From: Mortierella sp. BCC40632
Taxonomy: Eukaryota; Mortierellomycota; Mortierellomycetes; Mortierellales; Mortierellaceae
DNA length: 64,000 bases
NCBI GenBank assembly: GCA_011634665.1
Contig: WAEK01000015.1
Location: forward strand, 360,001 to 424,000
Direction of reading: 5' to 3'
Position numbers and translations under genes: made by a program. This document shows positions 12,406-25,335 of this stretch, piece by piece. Under the pieces are notes generated by a model. It was not told the origin of the DNA. It did no database searches and was given only the letters and a program-made list of their open reading frames with translations. Every line of letters starts with the position of its first letter. The first letter of the stretch is position 1.

Positions 12406-15103
12406 GCAAGTTAAACCCTGGTTTCTTGTTTCTTGCTTCTCTCTCTTTCCCTTTTCTTATAATCCCACATCTCTTTCCGCATAGTTTTTTTTTCCTTTAT
12501 CCCTGTCGCTGCCCTTTTAGACATTCGACTTTAACCATCCCCCCCTGTGTAATTAATAGCTGTAGTTTGTAAAGTATTCAACATACCCCTGTCTGCACAC
12601 ACAACATGCACTTTATCTTTCCTCTCGACTGTTCAACATGGTCTGAGAATTGAATAAAAAGAAAATCAATCCTCCATGTGTTTCTCCTTTTCTTTTTTAC
12701 CGCGGCGATCGCTTTTTTTTTTTTTTTTTTTTTTAGGATAGACGATCGCGATCGAGCTCTATGATAAGGGCTCGGGGAGAGAGGAGGTCTGCTGTTATTG
12801 TTTATGTTGTTGTTGTCGCATGTACATATCACACAAGGGTTCATTTTTCACACTCATGCATGGGGTCATTTGTTTCCTTTTGGCCCTGGAGCCTTTGACT
12901 TGGCTACCAATGAAAGCAAGGCACCATGGGCTAAAAGGGAAAATAGCTGCATTGACGTGTCATATCGCAGAAAAGAAAAGAAAAGAAGAAAGAAAGAGGG
13001 AGGGAGGGAGAGAAAGGGAATGCATGTTTGCTTTACCATTGAACAAAATGAAAGACTTGATCATTTTTTTTTCCTTTTGGCGCGCATATACACTCGTTTT
13101 TGGCTATCTTTTTTTTCATTCTTGGGCGGACAAAAAAGAAAGTCATGAACAATACTTGTCATTGGTCGTGACAAAAGAAAAGAAGAGAGAGAGAGAGAAA
13201 AACCACATTGACCTTTTGCCAACAAAGGTAAGAATGAAAAAAAAAAAAAAAAAAAAAAAAAAAATAGAGAAAGTGCTTTGTGCCCGATGATGGTGATGCT
13301 GCTAATGATGACAATGATACTGGGAAAGAACTGTGTATGTGAGAGAGAGAGAGAGACAGACAGAGACAGGCACTAATCCTTGGCTTCTGTGCTATGCTTT
13401 ATTCAGTCCCCCTATTTTGGTCTATCTTCTTCCTCTCCTTCCTTCCTTTCCCGCGTCTCCTTCTTTTCCCTTTGGCCCAAATGTTTCCTCCGTAAGGATC
13501 GCTTTAAGCGACTAAAGGACTTTCTCCCCCTCTCCTTTGCCACACACACACACACCCTCTCTCTCTCTCTCTCTCTAGCTCTCTTCCCGTATGTGTATTT
13601 GGGTGTATCAACCCCTGTGGCCTTTTGCCTTTCTCAGGGCGAGAGTAGCATTTACTACACTGAGACCTTCTTTTGTTTATCTTGTCTGGGTTCTTCGCCA
13701 TGTAAATCCTTTCTCTCCTAGTCTCTAGATGAGGCTGCACACAGAGTAAAGGGAAAAAAAGAAAGGAAGATAAAAAAAGAGGTACAAATTGACCCATTTT
13801 GTTACAGTCTAGTGCCAATTAGTGGGATAGAACAGCCCCTCCGTGAGGTAGGCAAGTAGGGGATAGAGAGGAAGATGAGGGAAAAGGAGCAGAAAGTAAA
13901 AAGAAGAAAAGGAGAGGATGACAATGAGATTGAGAGAGAGGAAAAGAGAGAGAGAGTGTGTGTGTGTGTGTGTGGAGAACCAAGAAGGTGGGAAGTGATG
14001 GGGTGTCTTCCTCTTCTGACCCGATCTCATAGATTGACGAATCTCGCGAAAGGACAGGTTCAATAAGATAACGAGGGAAGCCCGTCTAGGATGCTGCACC
14101 AAAGTACACACGAAATCGTGAGTGCAGGAGTAGACGATCTATTCATGAGCAGAAAGGGCGGGAAATAGAATGAATGGAAGGAAGAACGATTTCTTTTTCT
14201 CGATGTGGATGGGGTTGATACGAACGAGTGAGAGCAGAAAAAAAGTGCAATGCAATTATAGATGGTAGTGGGATCATTGGCTACAGAGGCCATGAGTAAG
14301 CCTGTCGCGCCCTTCAACCCTTCAGGTCCTCTTTTTTATCCTCTCTCTCCCTCTTTTCTCGACCTCCTCTTCCATTTCTAGTGACGATTGTTATAATGAC
14401 GGCATTGGAGAAGGGAGTGAGAGTGAGAGTGGGAGAGCATTGACGACGTCTGTCCGCTCGTTAGGTTACAACGAGGTACTGACTCTCTCTCGCTTTTCCT
14501 CTCACGCTTTTTCGTGACATCCCTCCCATTACTCCCAGACCACAGGGCAGTCTATTTTTCTTTTCTCCCGACAGACTATGGTACGTAGGCAAAGCTTTAA
14601 ACTCTGCAGGAGTAGGAGATGGATCTCAGGCAAGATGAAAAAAAAAAAAAAAAAAAGGCTTGCCCGTTACACAAAAAAGCTCTTCCATTATCTTCACACA
14701 GTACCCTCCCACCTATTCATTGGCTCTTTCTCTCTCTTCCTTTCTTTCTCTTTTTACCGTTTTTCTCAATGCCTGTCTCTTCTCCAGCCTCTCAACGAGT
14801 CTGCAGACTGGCGTTTCTTTCAATTTTCCTTCTTTATGCAAATCGGGTTCAAGGGATGGGTGCAAGGGTCTTCATTCGCGTCCTTGCCCATCAACATTGG
14901 CTCATTTTTGGGCAAGGAAAAAGAGTGTGTGGGGGAGAGGAGAGGAGGAAAAGCGGTCCGAGAGCTGAAAACAATGCTTTTACCAGCCACATTGACCATC
15001 GGCAGTGCCCAATGCTTTCTTTCCTTCTTTCAGCCTTTTTTTTTACGCGGCAAAGGGTAGCCCCCTCCATTCCTCGGCTCATGCTCTAATGTGCCTTTTC
15101 TAG

Positions 15104-15106
<3 letters not shown>

Positions 15107-15152
<46 letters not shown>
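15107..15152. repeat. (GA)23 microsatellite
   Basis: Pure GA dinucleotides over 46 bases, continuing as imperfect GAAAGA repeats to about 15176. Confidence 0.95.
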
Positions 15153-15159
<7 letters not shown>

Positions 15160-15647
15160 AGAGAGAGAAAGAGAGCCGGATGGACAGCGATCTGACCGCG
15201 CTTTGACATCGAACGAGCCTCTCTAATCCGTTTTTCCCAAGTCCCAGCATCCATAACAACAACCAAAACTACGGATAAAACAAGAAAGGAAAACGAGGAA
15301 AAAGAGAGAAAGAAAAAGAGAGAAAAGAAGAGAACCACGGAAAAAGTACAATGAAGGAGAAAGGGGGGGGAAGGGAGGAGGAGGGGGGAGAGGGAAACAA
15401 AGGGCTAGACAAGGTAGTGTAAAGCCCTATACAAAAAAGCAAAGCAAAAGCAAAACAAAACAAAAGCAAAACAAGGAACAGCCAATACCTCTTCAGAGAA
15501 ACTAGCTCCAGTTTTTTTTTAGTCCTCAGACAATAGAGAAGAAGCACCGCCTCCCACAAACGACCTGGAACTCTTTAGAAGTCACTTCAAAGAAAAAAAA
15601 AATGGATCGGCTTTTTTTTTTTTTTTTACTCTAAAGAGTCAAATTAT

Positions 15648-15735
15648 ACCCAATACCCTATGTCCAAATATCTAATGCTTTGTACCCAATGCCCTGATAC
15701 CTAATGCCCAATGCCCAATGCCCGAGTGGCCCGAT
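15648..15735. repeat. Degenerate minisatellite built on CCCAATGC / CCTAATGC units
   Basis: Successive imperfect copies read TACCCAATACCC, TATCTAATGC, TACCCAATGCCC, TACCTAATGCCC, CAATGCCC, CAATGCCC. The unit is about 7-13 bases and clearly unlike the surrounding dinucleotide repeats. Confidence 0.7.
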
Positions 15736-16242
15736 GGGCAGATATGCAGTGTCATTGAAAAAACGACTGGATGGGAGGAGAAAGGAGGCCCAGAGCGGCC
15801 TTCCCAGCGACCTGTTGCATTATTGTTTGGTGAAGACAAAAGAAAGAGAAAGGATAGGGTAAGAGAAGGGCTAACAAAAAAAAAAAAAAAGATGGGAAGG
15901 AGAAGCTGGAAAGGATAGGTCGCAGGTTCCCTTCCCTTCTCTTCTTCCCCGCCTTGTCTCTATCTTTATCTCCCCCACTCCCCAACGAGCCTTTTTTTTT
16001 TTTTTTTTTACTCTTGTTTGTCTTGATCGGGGAAGGAAAGGTCAGTGTTAAAATATTCCCCACCCCCCACCCCCCCACTGAGGCGCGCGAAAACGGAGTG
16101 TACGCCTCATGCCATATGAAACGGTAGGATCTCTCTTCCCTTTGATCTCTTTTTTGCTCAAATAGCCCTTGCAGGTCCTGCATATGCTTTGGACGGGTCC
16201 CCTACCCCCACCACTCTCTTCCTCCTCCTCTGAAAGATACAG

Positions 16243-16274
<32 letters not shown>

Positions 16275-18420
16275 CATCTCTCTCTCACGAAACCCGAGAT
16301 TGAGCCTGATTTCCTTTTTTTTTTACTACTATTGAGAAAGAAGGAAATCTGCATTGACACAGGTCCAACGAGTTATTTTTTTTTTTGGTTCTCGGGATAT
16401 GGTGTTTTAGAAAGGGGAGAAGGCGGTCAGATAGGGCAGTAAAAAAAAAAAACCCTCTCGGTTCTCCTAAAAAAAAAAAAAAAAAAAGATCTTGGTATGC
16501 GGATCAAAATGTTGTCAAAAAAAAGGTATGAAAAAGGTTTATTCTTGGGGTTTTTTTTGAAAAACAAACATAACTGATAGAAAAAAAGAATGGAGAACAT
16601 GAAAAAAAAAGGAATCGAAAGAAACAGGAAAAAGAGAAGAAAAAAAAAAAAAGAAATAAAAAAAAAAAAGAGAAAGAAAAATACAAAACTGAATGAAGAA
16701 AGAATGATATACAGAAACAAAAGGGTGCTTTTTAAGGGGGAGGATTTTTTCTTTTTTTTTTTTTCTTTTGGAAGAAAAAAAAATGGATAGATGGATAGGG
16801 AAAAGAAAGAACATGCAAGTGATAGGATAGGTCGTCTAACGGTTCGTTTTTTTTTTTTTTTTTTTTTTTTTTTTGGAGTGGAGGAGGGGGAGTGGAGGAG
16901 AGAGCTGGGCAAAGCAAAGAAAGAGTCGCGGCAAAACCGGATTCTTCTGTCCCTCTCTCCTTCCCCTCCCTCAAAGAGACTGGTCATTCGGCGATTTCGG
17001 GGCTTGAGAGGGGGAGGAGGGGATGATTGTCTTTGCGGGGTTATCGAACCAGCGACGTAATCGATGTGCGATGGTTGTTCCATCCTCGATTCGCTAGACT
17101 TGCCATTTGAGGGAAGCGGGGAGGGGAGGGTAGGGGCCTCTTGTCCTGCCAAAGGGACAATGACGATAACAGGACCTTCGCGCCGAGGCTTCCTCCCCCT
17201 TCTCTGTTTCGACGAATGAGCTTTTCTACCCCACACAGAGGAGAGGGGTAGATGCAAAGCCCTACTTTTGGACTTGAGGTTTGGAGAAGAAAGGAAACCC
17301 TTTCGCTCAATCCAACTCGCTCCGTCTCGTTTCGTCTCGTCTTTTTTTTCTCTCTTTGGACTGGAACCGTCCTCGAATCGTTTCTCTTCGTCTCGCCGTA
17401 GAAAAAACGGGCTTGTTTCGTATCATGTCATCTGCGAGCAGCCCACTCTTCATCGCGCGGCGGAGACGAAGGCGAGAGAAGAGACATACTACGCGCTGGG
17501 TCCCTCATAGCACAGATATAAGGACTAATAGGCCTTGTCTGCCTTGTCGGCCAATGAGGGAAGAGTCACCAAATTGAACCGAGTAAACAATCGAAAGGAC
17601 ATTAAATGAGGACCCAAGAGCTAGGACAAAACTAGAGCGAGGCGAGGGCTGGTGGTCGCCAGGCCCTTGCTAATCCGACAGGGAGAAGAGAGGAGAGAGA
17701 GAGAGAAAGGTACACAAAGTTTGGACTCTTTCTCTCTCATATCCATCACCTTCGCCCCCCGCCCTTGGGATCCCTTGACCGTCATAGAAAAAGAAAATGA
17801 GCTAACGGTAGGCCCGGAAATGAGCCTACGCACGCGGCATTCTGGGACAAAGAAAAGAAAAAAAAAAAATAAAGGCTGGCGGGAGTTGGAAGGCCAAACA
17901 AGGAGGGTGGTGGAGAGAAGGGGTGAAAGAACAGTGCAGAAAGGCGTCATGATCATTATGCAAGCGGGAAATGGCAGCGGACAAAAAAAAAAGAAAGTAG
18001 AAAAAAGGCGGCAAATGGCTACAGAGCAAACATGAACTTAAGGAAAATAAAAAAGAAGCGTCGGAGAGCAAGGCAAAAAGAAAAGAGAGCTGAGCAAAGA
18101 AATGGGGTGTAACAAGGAGGAGATCGAAAAAAAGAAAAAAAAAACACAGGAGAACAAAAGGAGAATAGGGGTCGCGCAACAGTTGCCTCGCTTGATGCCA
18201 GTGTGCCAGGGCAAACAATGCGGGATGGAAGGCGAGAAAAATAGCTTCGCGGAGGCAGAAAAAAAAAATGTAAGCGGTATGCATGCATCATACTGCACAC
18301 ATACACACAGACACGGCCTAGACAGACAGGGGGGAAGGGAAGGAGGGGGAAGGGAAGGAGAGTTTCTGCGGTGACGACGAGAGTGTTGCAGACAGAGCCT
18401 TTGTAGTCTTGGTGTCCTGC

Positions 18421-19137
18421 TTAGGCAATGCACTGCACGTTCTCCTTGGACCGCTCGAGATGCGCATGACGATGCATCATTCCATCGTGGCTGGCGGATG
18501 CAAACCGTTGGAGCCGGTGTGTCTGCTGTGCCTGCAGCGAGAACGCCGGGGAGGAGGAGCCAAGTGCATAATCAAAGTCGTCTTCGTCACTGCTGGAGCA
18601 ACTGCTGTCGTGGTGCGAAAGCACAGGAGAACATGGTGGGGACATTTGCTGTGCTAGACACTTCTGGGGCGAGGCTGCTGTCGATGTTGCTGTGGCAGAG
18701 AGACCGTCTGTGGAGGAGGATGGCTGGAGGAGCGAGTGCCGACCATGATGCCTCTGACGATGTTGGCGTGAATATCCCCTCGATGGGCCTCTGGAGGTAG
18801 AGTCGTTGAGGTTGACCACCAAGTCTTCATGGCTGATCAGGCCTTCGGCCAGTGCCTGCTGAAGCCGGTCGTTCATCTCTTCCCTCCAGTGAACTCGAAG
18901 TTGAACGAGTTCAGAGAGCTCGGTCGAGGTGAGTTTTGCTGGTTCAAGTGCAGAGCGGTCGTACTCGTCGCCAGGGTATGTGAAGGAGATCTTGATAAAG
19001 CGAGAGAACTGGACTGACTTGTTTGGGCTGGGTGGAGAGGCATTTGCTGACGAGCAACAGGCGGAACAACAGGTGATGGGTGAGGAGGGTCTGGAGGGAG
19101 TTGTTGATGATGAGGGACAGTCGATGTGTTGTGCCAT
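18421..19137 (-). CDS. Hypothetical fungal protein with a conserved-looking YDRS segment
   Basis: Single-exon gene of 238 aa starting at the ATG at 19137. Its function is unknown to me. The N-terminus is Ser/Thr/Pro/Cys-rich. Residues 41-95 form an ordered-looking block: SVQFSRFIKISFTYPGDEYD, then RSALEPAKLTSTELSELVQL and RVHWREEMNDRLQ. From memory, the hydrophobic strand, TY, EYDRS and helix layout resembles a short motif found in several fungal proteins, including Bni4/Afr1-like ones; that link is tentative. The remainder is disordered: Ser-rich, a Pro/Cys segment and an acidic SSSDEDDFDYA stretch. The ordered block, even codon usage and lack of homopolymers separate it from nearby artefact frames. 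Its 5' flank on the minus strand is C/T-rich, like other leaders in the window. Confidence 0.68.
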   Translation of the reverse strand: MAQHIDCPSSSTTPSRPSSPITCCSACCSSANASPPSPNKSVQFSRFIKISFTYPGDEYDRSALEPAKLTSTELSELVQLRVHWREEMNDRLQQALAEGLISHEDLVVNLNDSTSRGPSRGYSRQHRQRHHGRHSLLQPSSSTDGLSATATSTAASPQKCLAQQMSPPCSPVLSHHDSSCSSSDEDDFDYALGSSSPAFSLQAQQTHRLQRFASASHDGMMHRHAHLERSKENVQCIA

Positions 19138-19992
19138 GGTGAAGGAAAGGGGGGTATGTGTGCAAGCGGGACGGTAGAGCGTTGGTCCTGGCTTGAAGAA
19201 AGCAGAAGGGGAGGAAAAAGAGAGGGAAGAAGGCAGGCAAGAGAGGGCGAGATGGCCGTGTTAAAATACGAATACGCCGATGCGAGCAAGAAAATGTCCG
19301 AAGGAGAAAAGCCAAAAAAGATTTGGCGACGACGGAGAGAAGAAAAGGAGAGGAGAGGGGTATGCAAAAGAGTGAGGGGGGGGGGAATGCGATGAGTGAT
19401 GAGAAAGAGGGCGGAGGGGTGAGATGGGCGATCAGAGTGTAGGTGTGAATGAGAAAGAAAGAAAGAAAAGAGAGAAGGAAAGAAAAGAGAGAGAGAAAGA
19501 AAGACAGCAGACGGATGATGAGATGGGATAATTGAGGCAGTTTGGCTGTGTCGCTGTCTGGTGTAGTGGGGGAAGGTGAGGAAAATTCAGTAAAAGGCAT
19601 GGGCTACGAAGCTCTGGTCTCGTCCATGAGGCACTGTGGGACAAACGCCTGCAGCGGATAAGAGAGCACTGTGTGAGCAGAGCGCGGGAGCGGGGCAGAC
19701 ACACTAAGCAAAGGACAAAGTTGTGTTGTGTGTGTGTGTGCGCCTCTTGCGCTCTACACTCGAATACACGGCTAGAGGTACAGTTCCTTTGAGGCCTCGA
19801 GAGCAGGCGGACAAATTCGAGCTATGACGATGCACACCCCACTAAGGCCAGAGCCAAACACAGGCACACACAGGGGAGAGAGAGAGAAAAAGCGAGCAAG
19901 GCGAGAGGAGGGGCGTGTGCAAATGGGGTCTTTTCTTTCTCTTTCTCACTATCTCGCTCTATTTTCAAAAGCAGCGAGACGGAGGAAAGGGG

Positions 19993-19994
<2 letters not shown>

Positions 19995-20032
<38 letters not shown>
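19995..20032. repeat. (GA)19 microsatellite
   Basis: Pure GA dinucleotide run in the intergenic region left of the desert. Confidence 0.9.
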
Positions 20033-20035
<3 letters not shown>

Positions 20036-20894
20036 AAGTGTCTGTGTAAGGCGAGGGCTGGAAGCGCGTAACGGGATCAGCGCACTCAAGCTCACCCCGC
20101 TCCTGGAGGAGGACGATCTGGACGGTGCAGTGTGAGTCCTCGGTGGGGGAAGGGGGACGGTGTCGAACTCAGCTTAACCATTCAGTCTGCTAGTTCAGCG
20201 GATGGAGGACGGGCACGGCGCTCGCAGCTGGCGCGCTCGTCCATATCACCCCTTTCTCTGCCTTTGTACCGCTGCAGGTCGACAAAAGGTACAGAGAGAC
20301 AGACCGACAAACAGAGAGACCTGGAAAAGGGGGAGGAGTGATAGCACGAGACAGGAGCTGACCATGGCATGGTCGTGGAATGGGTCGGCTGGGACAGAGG
20401 GAGAAAGGGGAGAAAAATAGAGTGAAAGAGAAGCGACAGGCACGCTGGGACAGGAAGTGGGACATGGTGCGGGTCGGCACAGAAGGGACAGAGAGAGGGG
20501 TTGGCTGAATGTATACCAGACAGGGAGAGAGGGACGGGGGGAGAGAGAGAGAGTGTGTGTGTGAGAGAGAGAGAGAGAAGGGGAGTCAAAAAGGGCAGTT
20601 TACCGTGTTGCGTACCTGGAACGGGCGGGGACAAGGCACGGATACGATGACGAGATTGGATACAGCGATGACTCTTCTGGTTAGAGTTGGTTATCCAGCG
20701 ACAGTGAGCACGTCTAGAAGCGATGGGATAAAGCAATAGAGTCTGAACTACGGTGAGTCGCAGGTGCATATCAAGAACACAGTGCAGCTCCTGTTCGCAT
20801 CCTTTTTTTCTCTGTACGTCCAGCCCTGCCTGGACACGCTCCAGACACCCGATCTAACGTGGCCAGGACATGATCATGTCCAGTAGGGCACAGT

Positions 20895-20895
<1 letters not shown>

Positions 20896-20929
<34 letters not shown>
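20896..20929. repeat. (AC)17 microsatellite
   Basis: Uninterrupted AC dinucleotides. Confidence 0.9.
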
Positions 20930-20932
<3 letters not shown>

Positions 20933-21580
20933 CAGAGCAAGTATAGCTTGGACCATGCTCTACCCATCCGCGCCAGCTAGCCAGCCACTCCCTTGCTCCT
21001 TTTCCCAGACATGCATGGTGATGGAAGCCATCCTCCGTCCCTTTCGTTTTAGCATCCTTTTTTCTTTCTTTTAGGTGCTCTGGGGAGGGTCATGGAGGGC
21101 TTATTCCCTCAGTCACTTGGCGTGAGTGCCCAGGAGAACCAAGCATTTGGAAAGGGAGTAAGACACACGGACACGGTGAAAAAGAGAAGAGAGAGAGACC
21201 TCGATCGAGCAGGACACAAAGGGAAACTCAGTGCAAGGGCAAGACTTGAACAGAGATGCATTTCTGTGCTCGCCTTCTCATCCAGAGACAGTGCATGGGA
21301 GACAAAGAGTTGGATCAGGAAGAATAAAAATCAGGGATGTCAAGGACCGGTCGTTATCGTTCCCTCTTGTCTTCCCTTGATGTCAGAAGCGCTGTACGAT
21401 GACATTTTGAGAGGTAGAAGAGGGGCAGGGGAAGCCAAAATCAAGTAACAGAGCCAGGAAAGAAACGCGTAATGGAAAGAGAAAGAGAGAGAGAAAGTAG
21501 GAAAGGGGTGAACAAGTTCGAGGAGTAAGAGAGAGAGAGAGAGAAAGCACAACAACAGGAGAAAGGAACTGAATCCTGCC

Positions 21581-21613
<33 letters not shown>

Positions 21614-23632
21614 AAATGGGATCGTGAAGTCAGCCAACAGACCTTGAGGAGAGAGATGTTTATGAGTGCATATTCGGGTTGAGAAAGAGAAAGAGAAGAA
21701 AAAAAAGGGTACAAGGGTGGAAAGAGTGATTTTGCACAAACTGCTTCCATTTCACGCGTCGTCCCCCCTTTGTCATCTCTGTTGGCCGAGCATACTTCGC
21801 ATAGGAGAGTCCGACGGATATGCATTCCAAGGGCATTATTGTCCTCAATAGTCCCACGACAGTACGGGGATCGTGGACAACGCGGATTCGAGAAACAGAG
21901 GGAAGAGGATGGCGACAAAGGTCCTCGCCAATGGCTCACCTCGCACACCATGCAGCCTCAAGTGCAACCGAAACTGGACGCGTCAAAGACAAAATGGCCC
22001 ACCGGTCCTGGAACAGCAAATCTCTTTTTGTTCGTCTTTTCCTGCGTGTTTCTTTGGATGTGAGGGATGTATCATGGGTTGTGCAACCATCACCTTGTGC
22101 GACACAGAGGATAAAGACATAAGAAGAGTCGTGATGGTAAACTGGAAGAGTCTGTCGCACATGGCACACTAAGTTGGCCTACTTTCTTTTTTTTTTCTCT
22201 TCTTTTTCTTTTTTTTTTTTTTTTTTTTTTCTCCGCCTATGAGCCATTTCTATTGCCCTCACCCACTGCCTGTCCGTTTCTCTTCCACGTCTTCCTTTCT
22301 CGCATGAGTGAGAAAGAATAGGCCCGCCAAACGATCGCACTAGTGTCAGCTCCGCTGGAAGAAAAGAGAGAGACGGGGTAGGCAGGCGAACAAATTTGCT
22401 CTCTTGTTTGGGAGATTGAACCATACCATGCCGCCTTATCCTGCCCCCTCAGAAAAAAAAAAAAAAAAAAGGTATAGGCACACCACGCCATGCACAACAA
22501 AGAGAGTTCAGGTGTAGAGACATATGATGTCCTTTCTGTGTTCTTTTTCAAAATGGCATAGTCGTACAAAAAGGGTAGAAACGAGGGGAGCATCCACGAG
22601 ATGGCATGAATGGGAGCGGACGTAATAATCTTTTGGTCTTGTTTGAACGTATGCTCATCCCAGAAGTCCTTCTTCTCCAAAGAGTGGCTTTTGTATCCCA
22701 TATCATAATTCAGTGAGGAGGGGAGGGGGGAGAAAATACAAAAAGAGGATCGCCGTGAGCTCCTCACAAAATAACTATGTTCCGCTATCCTCTCTGCTCC
22801 ATATGTATCTTCAATTGGCTGCGATATATATATAACTGCATACGGTATGAGAGCCCCGGACGTATCCAAGGCACACATGGGGCCCCTGCCCCAAGTCTTA
22901 TTGGGGGGAGAGAGAGATCATGATGTCGAGCGACTGCGAAACTCTATAAATTCCTCACATTCCCAGGATAGCAAAGACCATCACACTCCGTCCCGAACAC
23001 TCAGGCACAAACACGCTTCGGGTGTGAGAGAGGGGAGAACGCGATTGATAGTGTCCCACTATGATGACCCTATTTTTTTTTTGTGCCCCTTACGCTGATA
23101 ATCCTCTTTTTTTTTTTTTTTTTTTTTTTTGTTTGTCAACAACAACCATGTGCAACAACCATCGATCACTTTTCTGCGCAACCCTTTGTCCGCCTGATTG
23201 ACCACTCTTCTCTCCTCATGTATACCCAAGGTCGGAAATGTGGTCTGATATACCTCTTTCAGCCGACTAATGTCGAAATCGTATTGTCGGAGACGAAAAG
23301 ATATCGGTAGCCTGTTTTCTCTCTCTTTTCTCTCTCTTTTCTCTCTCTCTCTTCTGATATCCAGTCTTGGAACATGATGTCAGGATCCTGAGAGTAGAAA
23401 ATAGAATATTGTCCCTCTCCTCTCCCCTTCTTCGGATGTCACGGTCCGCACATTGAAGGAGTCGCCTGTTGGTGGTCGGGGAAAAGGCAGATTGGATGCG
23501 ATTGGGTCTGATGTATTTAATTACCTGGACAGGGAGAGCTGAGACTGGATGTGGCGAGGAAAGAACAGTACACGAATGTGGTTGAGTCGACGCGTTTTGA
23601 TGTGCAGACCTGAACGCTGTGTAGATGCGAAA

Positions 23633-23633
<1 letters not shown>

Positions 23634-23668
<35 letters not shown>

Positions 23669-23720
23669 GTGGGCGTGTGTCTGTGTGCGTTGTGTGTGTG
23701 GTGCGTGTGGTGGACGTACG
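23634..23720. repeat. (TG)n cluster, perfect then degenerate
   Basis: A pure TG run of about 13 units begins near 23635. It is followed by imperfect TGTG stretches with GCG and GGCG interruptions, and another TG cluster occurs near 23777-23811. Confidence 0.85.
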
Positions 23721-24920
23721 TGTGTGGAAAAGGAGAAGGGGAAAAGGACAAGTGAGAGATTGAGATAGAGATAGAGATGTGTGTGTGTAAATGTGTGTGC
23801 GTGTGTGTCTGAGGACCGTTAAGGATGAGGAGCTCCTGAGGGAGTGGTGGTGTGAAAGAGGATAAGAGAGAAAGAGAGAGAGAGTCAAATAAATGTGGAA
23901 TGGCAGTGGTTGAGAGCAACCGATGGCTGGATTTTTTGGTCGAGATACGGCTGAATGGCTGTTAGGCGTGGGTAACGGCTGTACTGGGAAGGGAAAGAAG
24001 AGCGAAAGCGGGAGGGATACGGAGAGGACGGGGGGAACCGATCCTTTTATACAGAACACTTGCATCAGGTCTGAATACCGCCCTCCTGCCGCTGAAATTC
24101 CTGCCTTTCCTTTTCTCTGAAGCGATCAGGGAGCAAATGGACCATGCAACACAGAGACTTGTTCATGCAAAAGGATGAACCGAGGAAAAACAGGATACTG
24201 GTTCAAAGAGGGGGACAAGGGCGCCAGCAAGAGAGGCAGCAGCAGACCTTCTGGTTCTGCTGGGAGATGCTTGAGCATCATTCAGGAGCATGGATGCTAG
24301 GACTGGACACTCGAGAGAGCTCAAAGACGCTGTCGTTCTCAAACTCTCTCTCTCTCTCTCTCTCTCTGGAGAAGAAGAGTTTGCATCTCGTTGTTCCTCA
24401 ATTCCAACTTTCTTTTCAATTTCTGGAGCAATCGAATGGTGGCCAAGACGCCTTTGGGCTTGAATGATCAGAGTTGCATGCACCTTGACTGCAAGAATAG
24501 ATATCCCCCTCAGTCAAACAGTACCATTGTGATTCTCAGGTCTACCAGCGGCGGTATTGGACGCTATTTCTACTCCACATCCGATTGCTGGGCTAAGGGT
24601 TGTCATGAAATAGAGGCGAAGAAAACAAAGACAAAAATGAACCATCCAATACACAAGCACACGTTCGAGAGAAAGAGTAATTTTCAGGAACGAAAGAGAC
24701 CTGCGTATCTTTTTACAGCACGCAAGCTAACAAAAGCCAGCCGCAGCTCAGACTAGCTCCAACTCTTTCCGACTTTACTCAGTCGCGAATGCCTTTGCCA
24801 TCTATCTCTCTCTCTCTCTCTCTTTCCTGCTGGCGCCCTCGTTCTCTCATATTCTTGCTCACCAATTCGGCATTCATCCTTTGCTTTCATTTCTTCGCAT
24901 AAAAAAAGCATATCGGGTTG

Positions 24921-24996
24921 CCTACTCCTACTCCTGCTCCTTCGCTCCTTGCTCCTTTGCTCCCTGCTCCTTTGCTCCTTGCCTTTTCTCCTGCTT
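24921..24996. repeat. Pyrimidine minisatellite with GCTCCTT-type units
   Basis: Tandem copies of CTACTCCT, GCTCCTTC, GCTCCTTGCTCCTTT and GCTCCCTGCTCCTTT, about 76 bases, on a strand with almost no purines other than G. Confidence 0.75.
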
Positions 24997-25295
24997 CTTA
25001 CTTTGGTCCTGGCCTGGATAGTTATCCTAGGCCTGGTCCCCTTTTGCCTCTCTTTCCCTTGTTCCTAGTGCAGCAACTCTTCTCAGGAACCCCTCGTCAC
25101 CTTTACGTGCGGCTGCACTCTGCATTGTCATCGCTTCTACACATGAAAAAACAGAGGCAATTGAACAAACAAAATGCAACGCAAAACAGAACGATGATGT
25201 CGAGTGCAAAGTCCGAAGCCTTGGGTAATGCTGGATGATGATAGTTATTATGATGCTACCTAGCTGCATGAACGCTAGGTCCCAGAGACTTAATT

Positions 25296-25335
25296 GACAA
25301 GTCAAGTACGGAGTTCCTCACTGCCTTGACTTGTC
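25296..25335. repeat. Perfect 11-bp inverted repeat (hairpin), 18-nt loop
   Basis: GACAAGTCAAG at 25296-25306 is exactly complementary to CTTGACTTGTC at 25325-25335. Each arm also contains a direct CAAGTCAAG-type symmetry. There is no gene nearby. Confidence 0.85.

Larger units (their letters stand above)
12406..18420. other. Six-kilobase low-complexity intergenic region
   Basis: No gene recognised on either strand. It is filled with poly-A/T runs (12716-12734, 13239-13263, 16246-16274, 16848-16874), (GA)n/(CT)n blocks, CA tracts and polypurine or polypyrimidine strands. The long open frames here, for example minus 16427-17257, translate to runs of Phe, Lys, Ser and Leu and are composition artefacts. 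The left end is the permease 3' flank and the right end is the 3' flank of the minus-strand gene at 18421. Confidence 0.55.

Noticed and set aside
16427..17257. 276-codon minus-strand open frame
   Set aside because: Largely Phe, Lys and Ser runs from poly-A/T and GA tracts.
22889..22906. CCCCAA-GTCTTA-TTGGGG hairpin
   Set aside because: Only 6 bp, as expected by chance in a window of this size.
24391..24756. 121-codon plus-strand open frame in the gene desert
   Set aside because: No recognisable motif, splice context or leader. It begins from a CT-rich stretch and has composition like neighbouring non-coding DNA.
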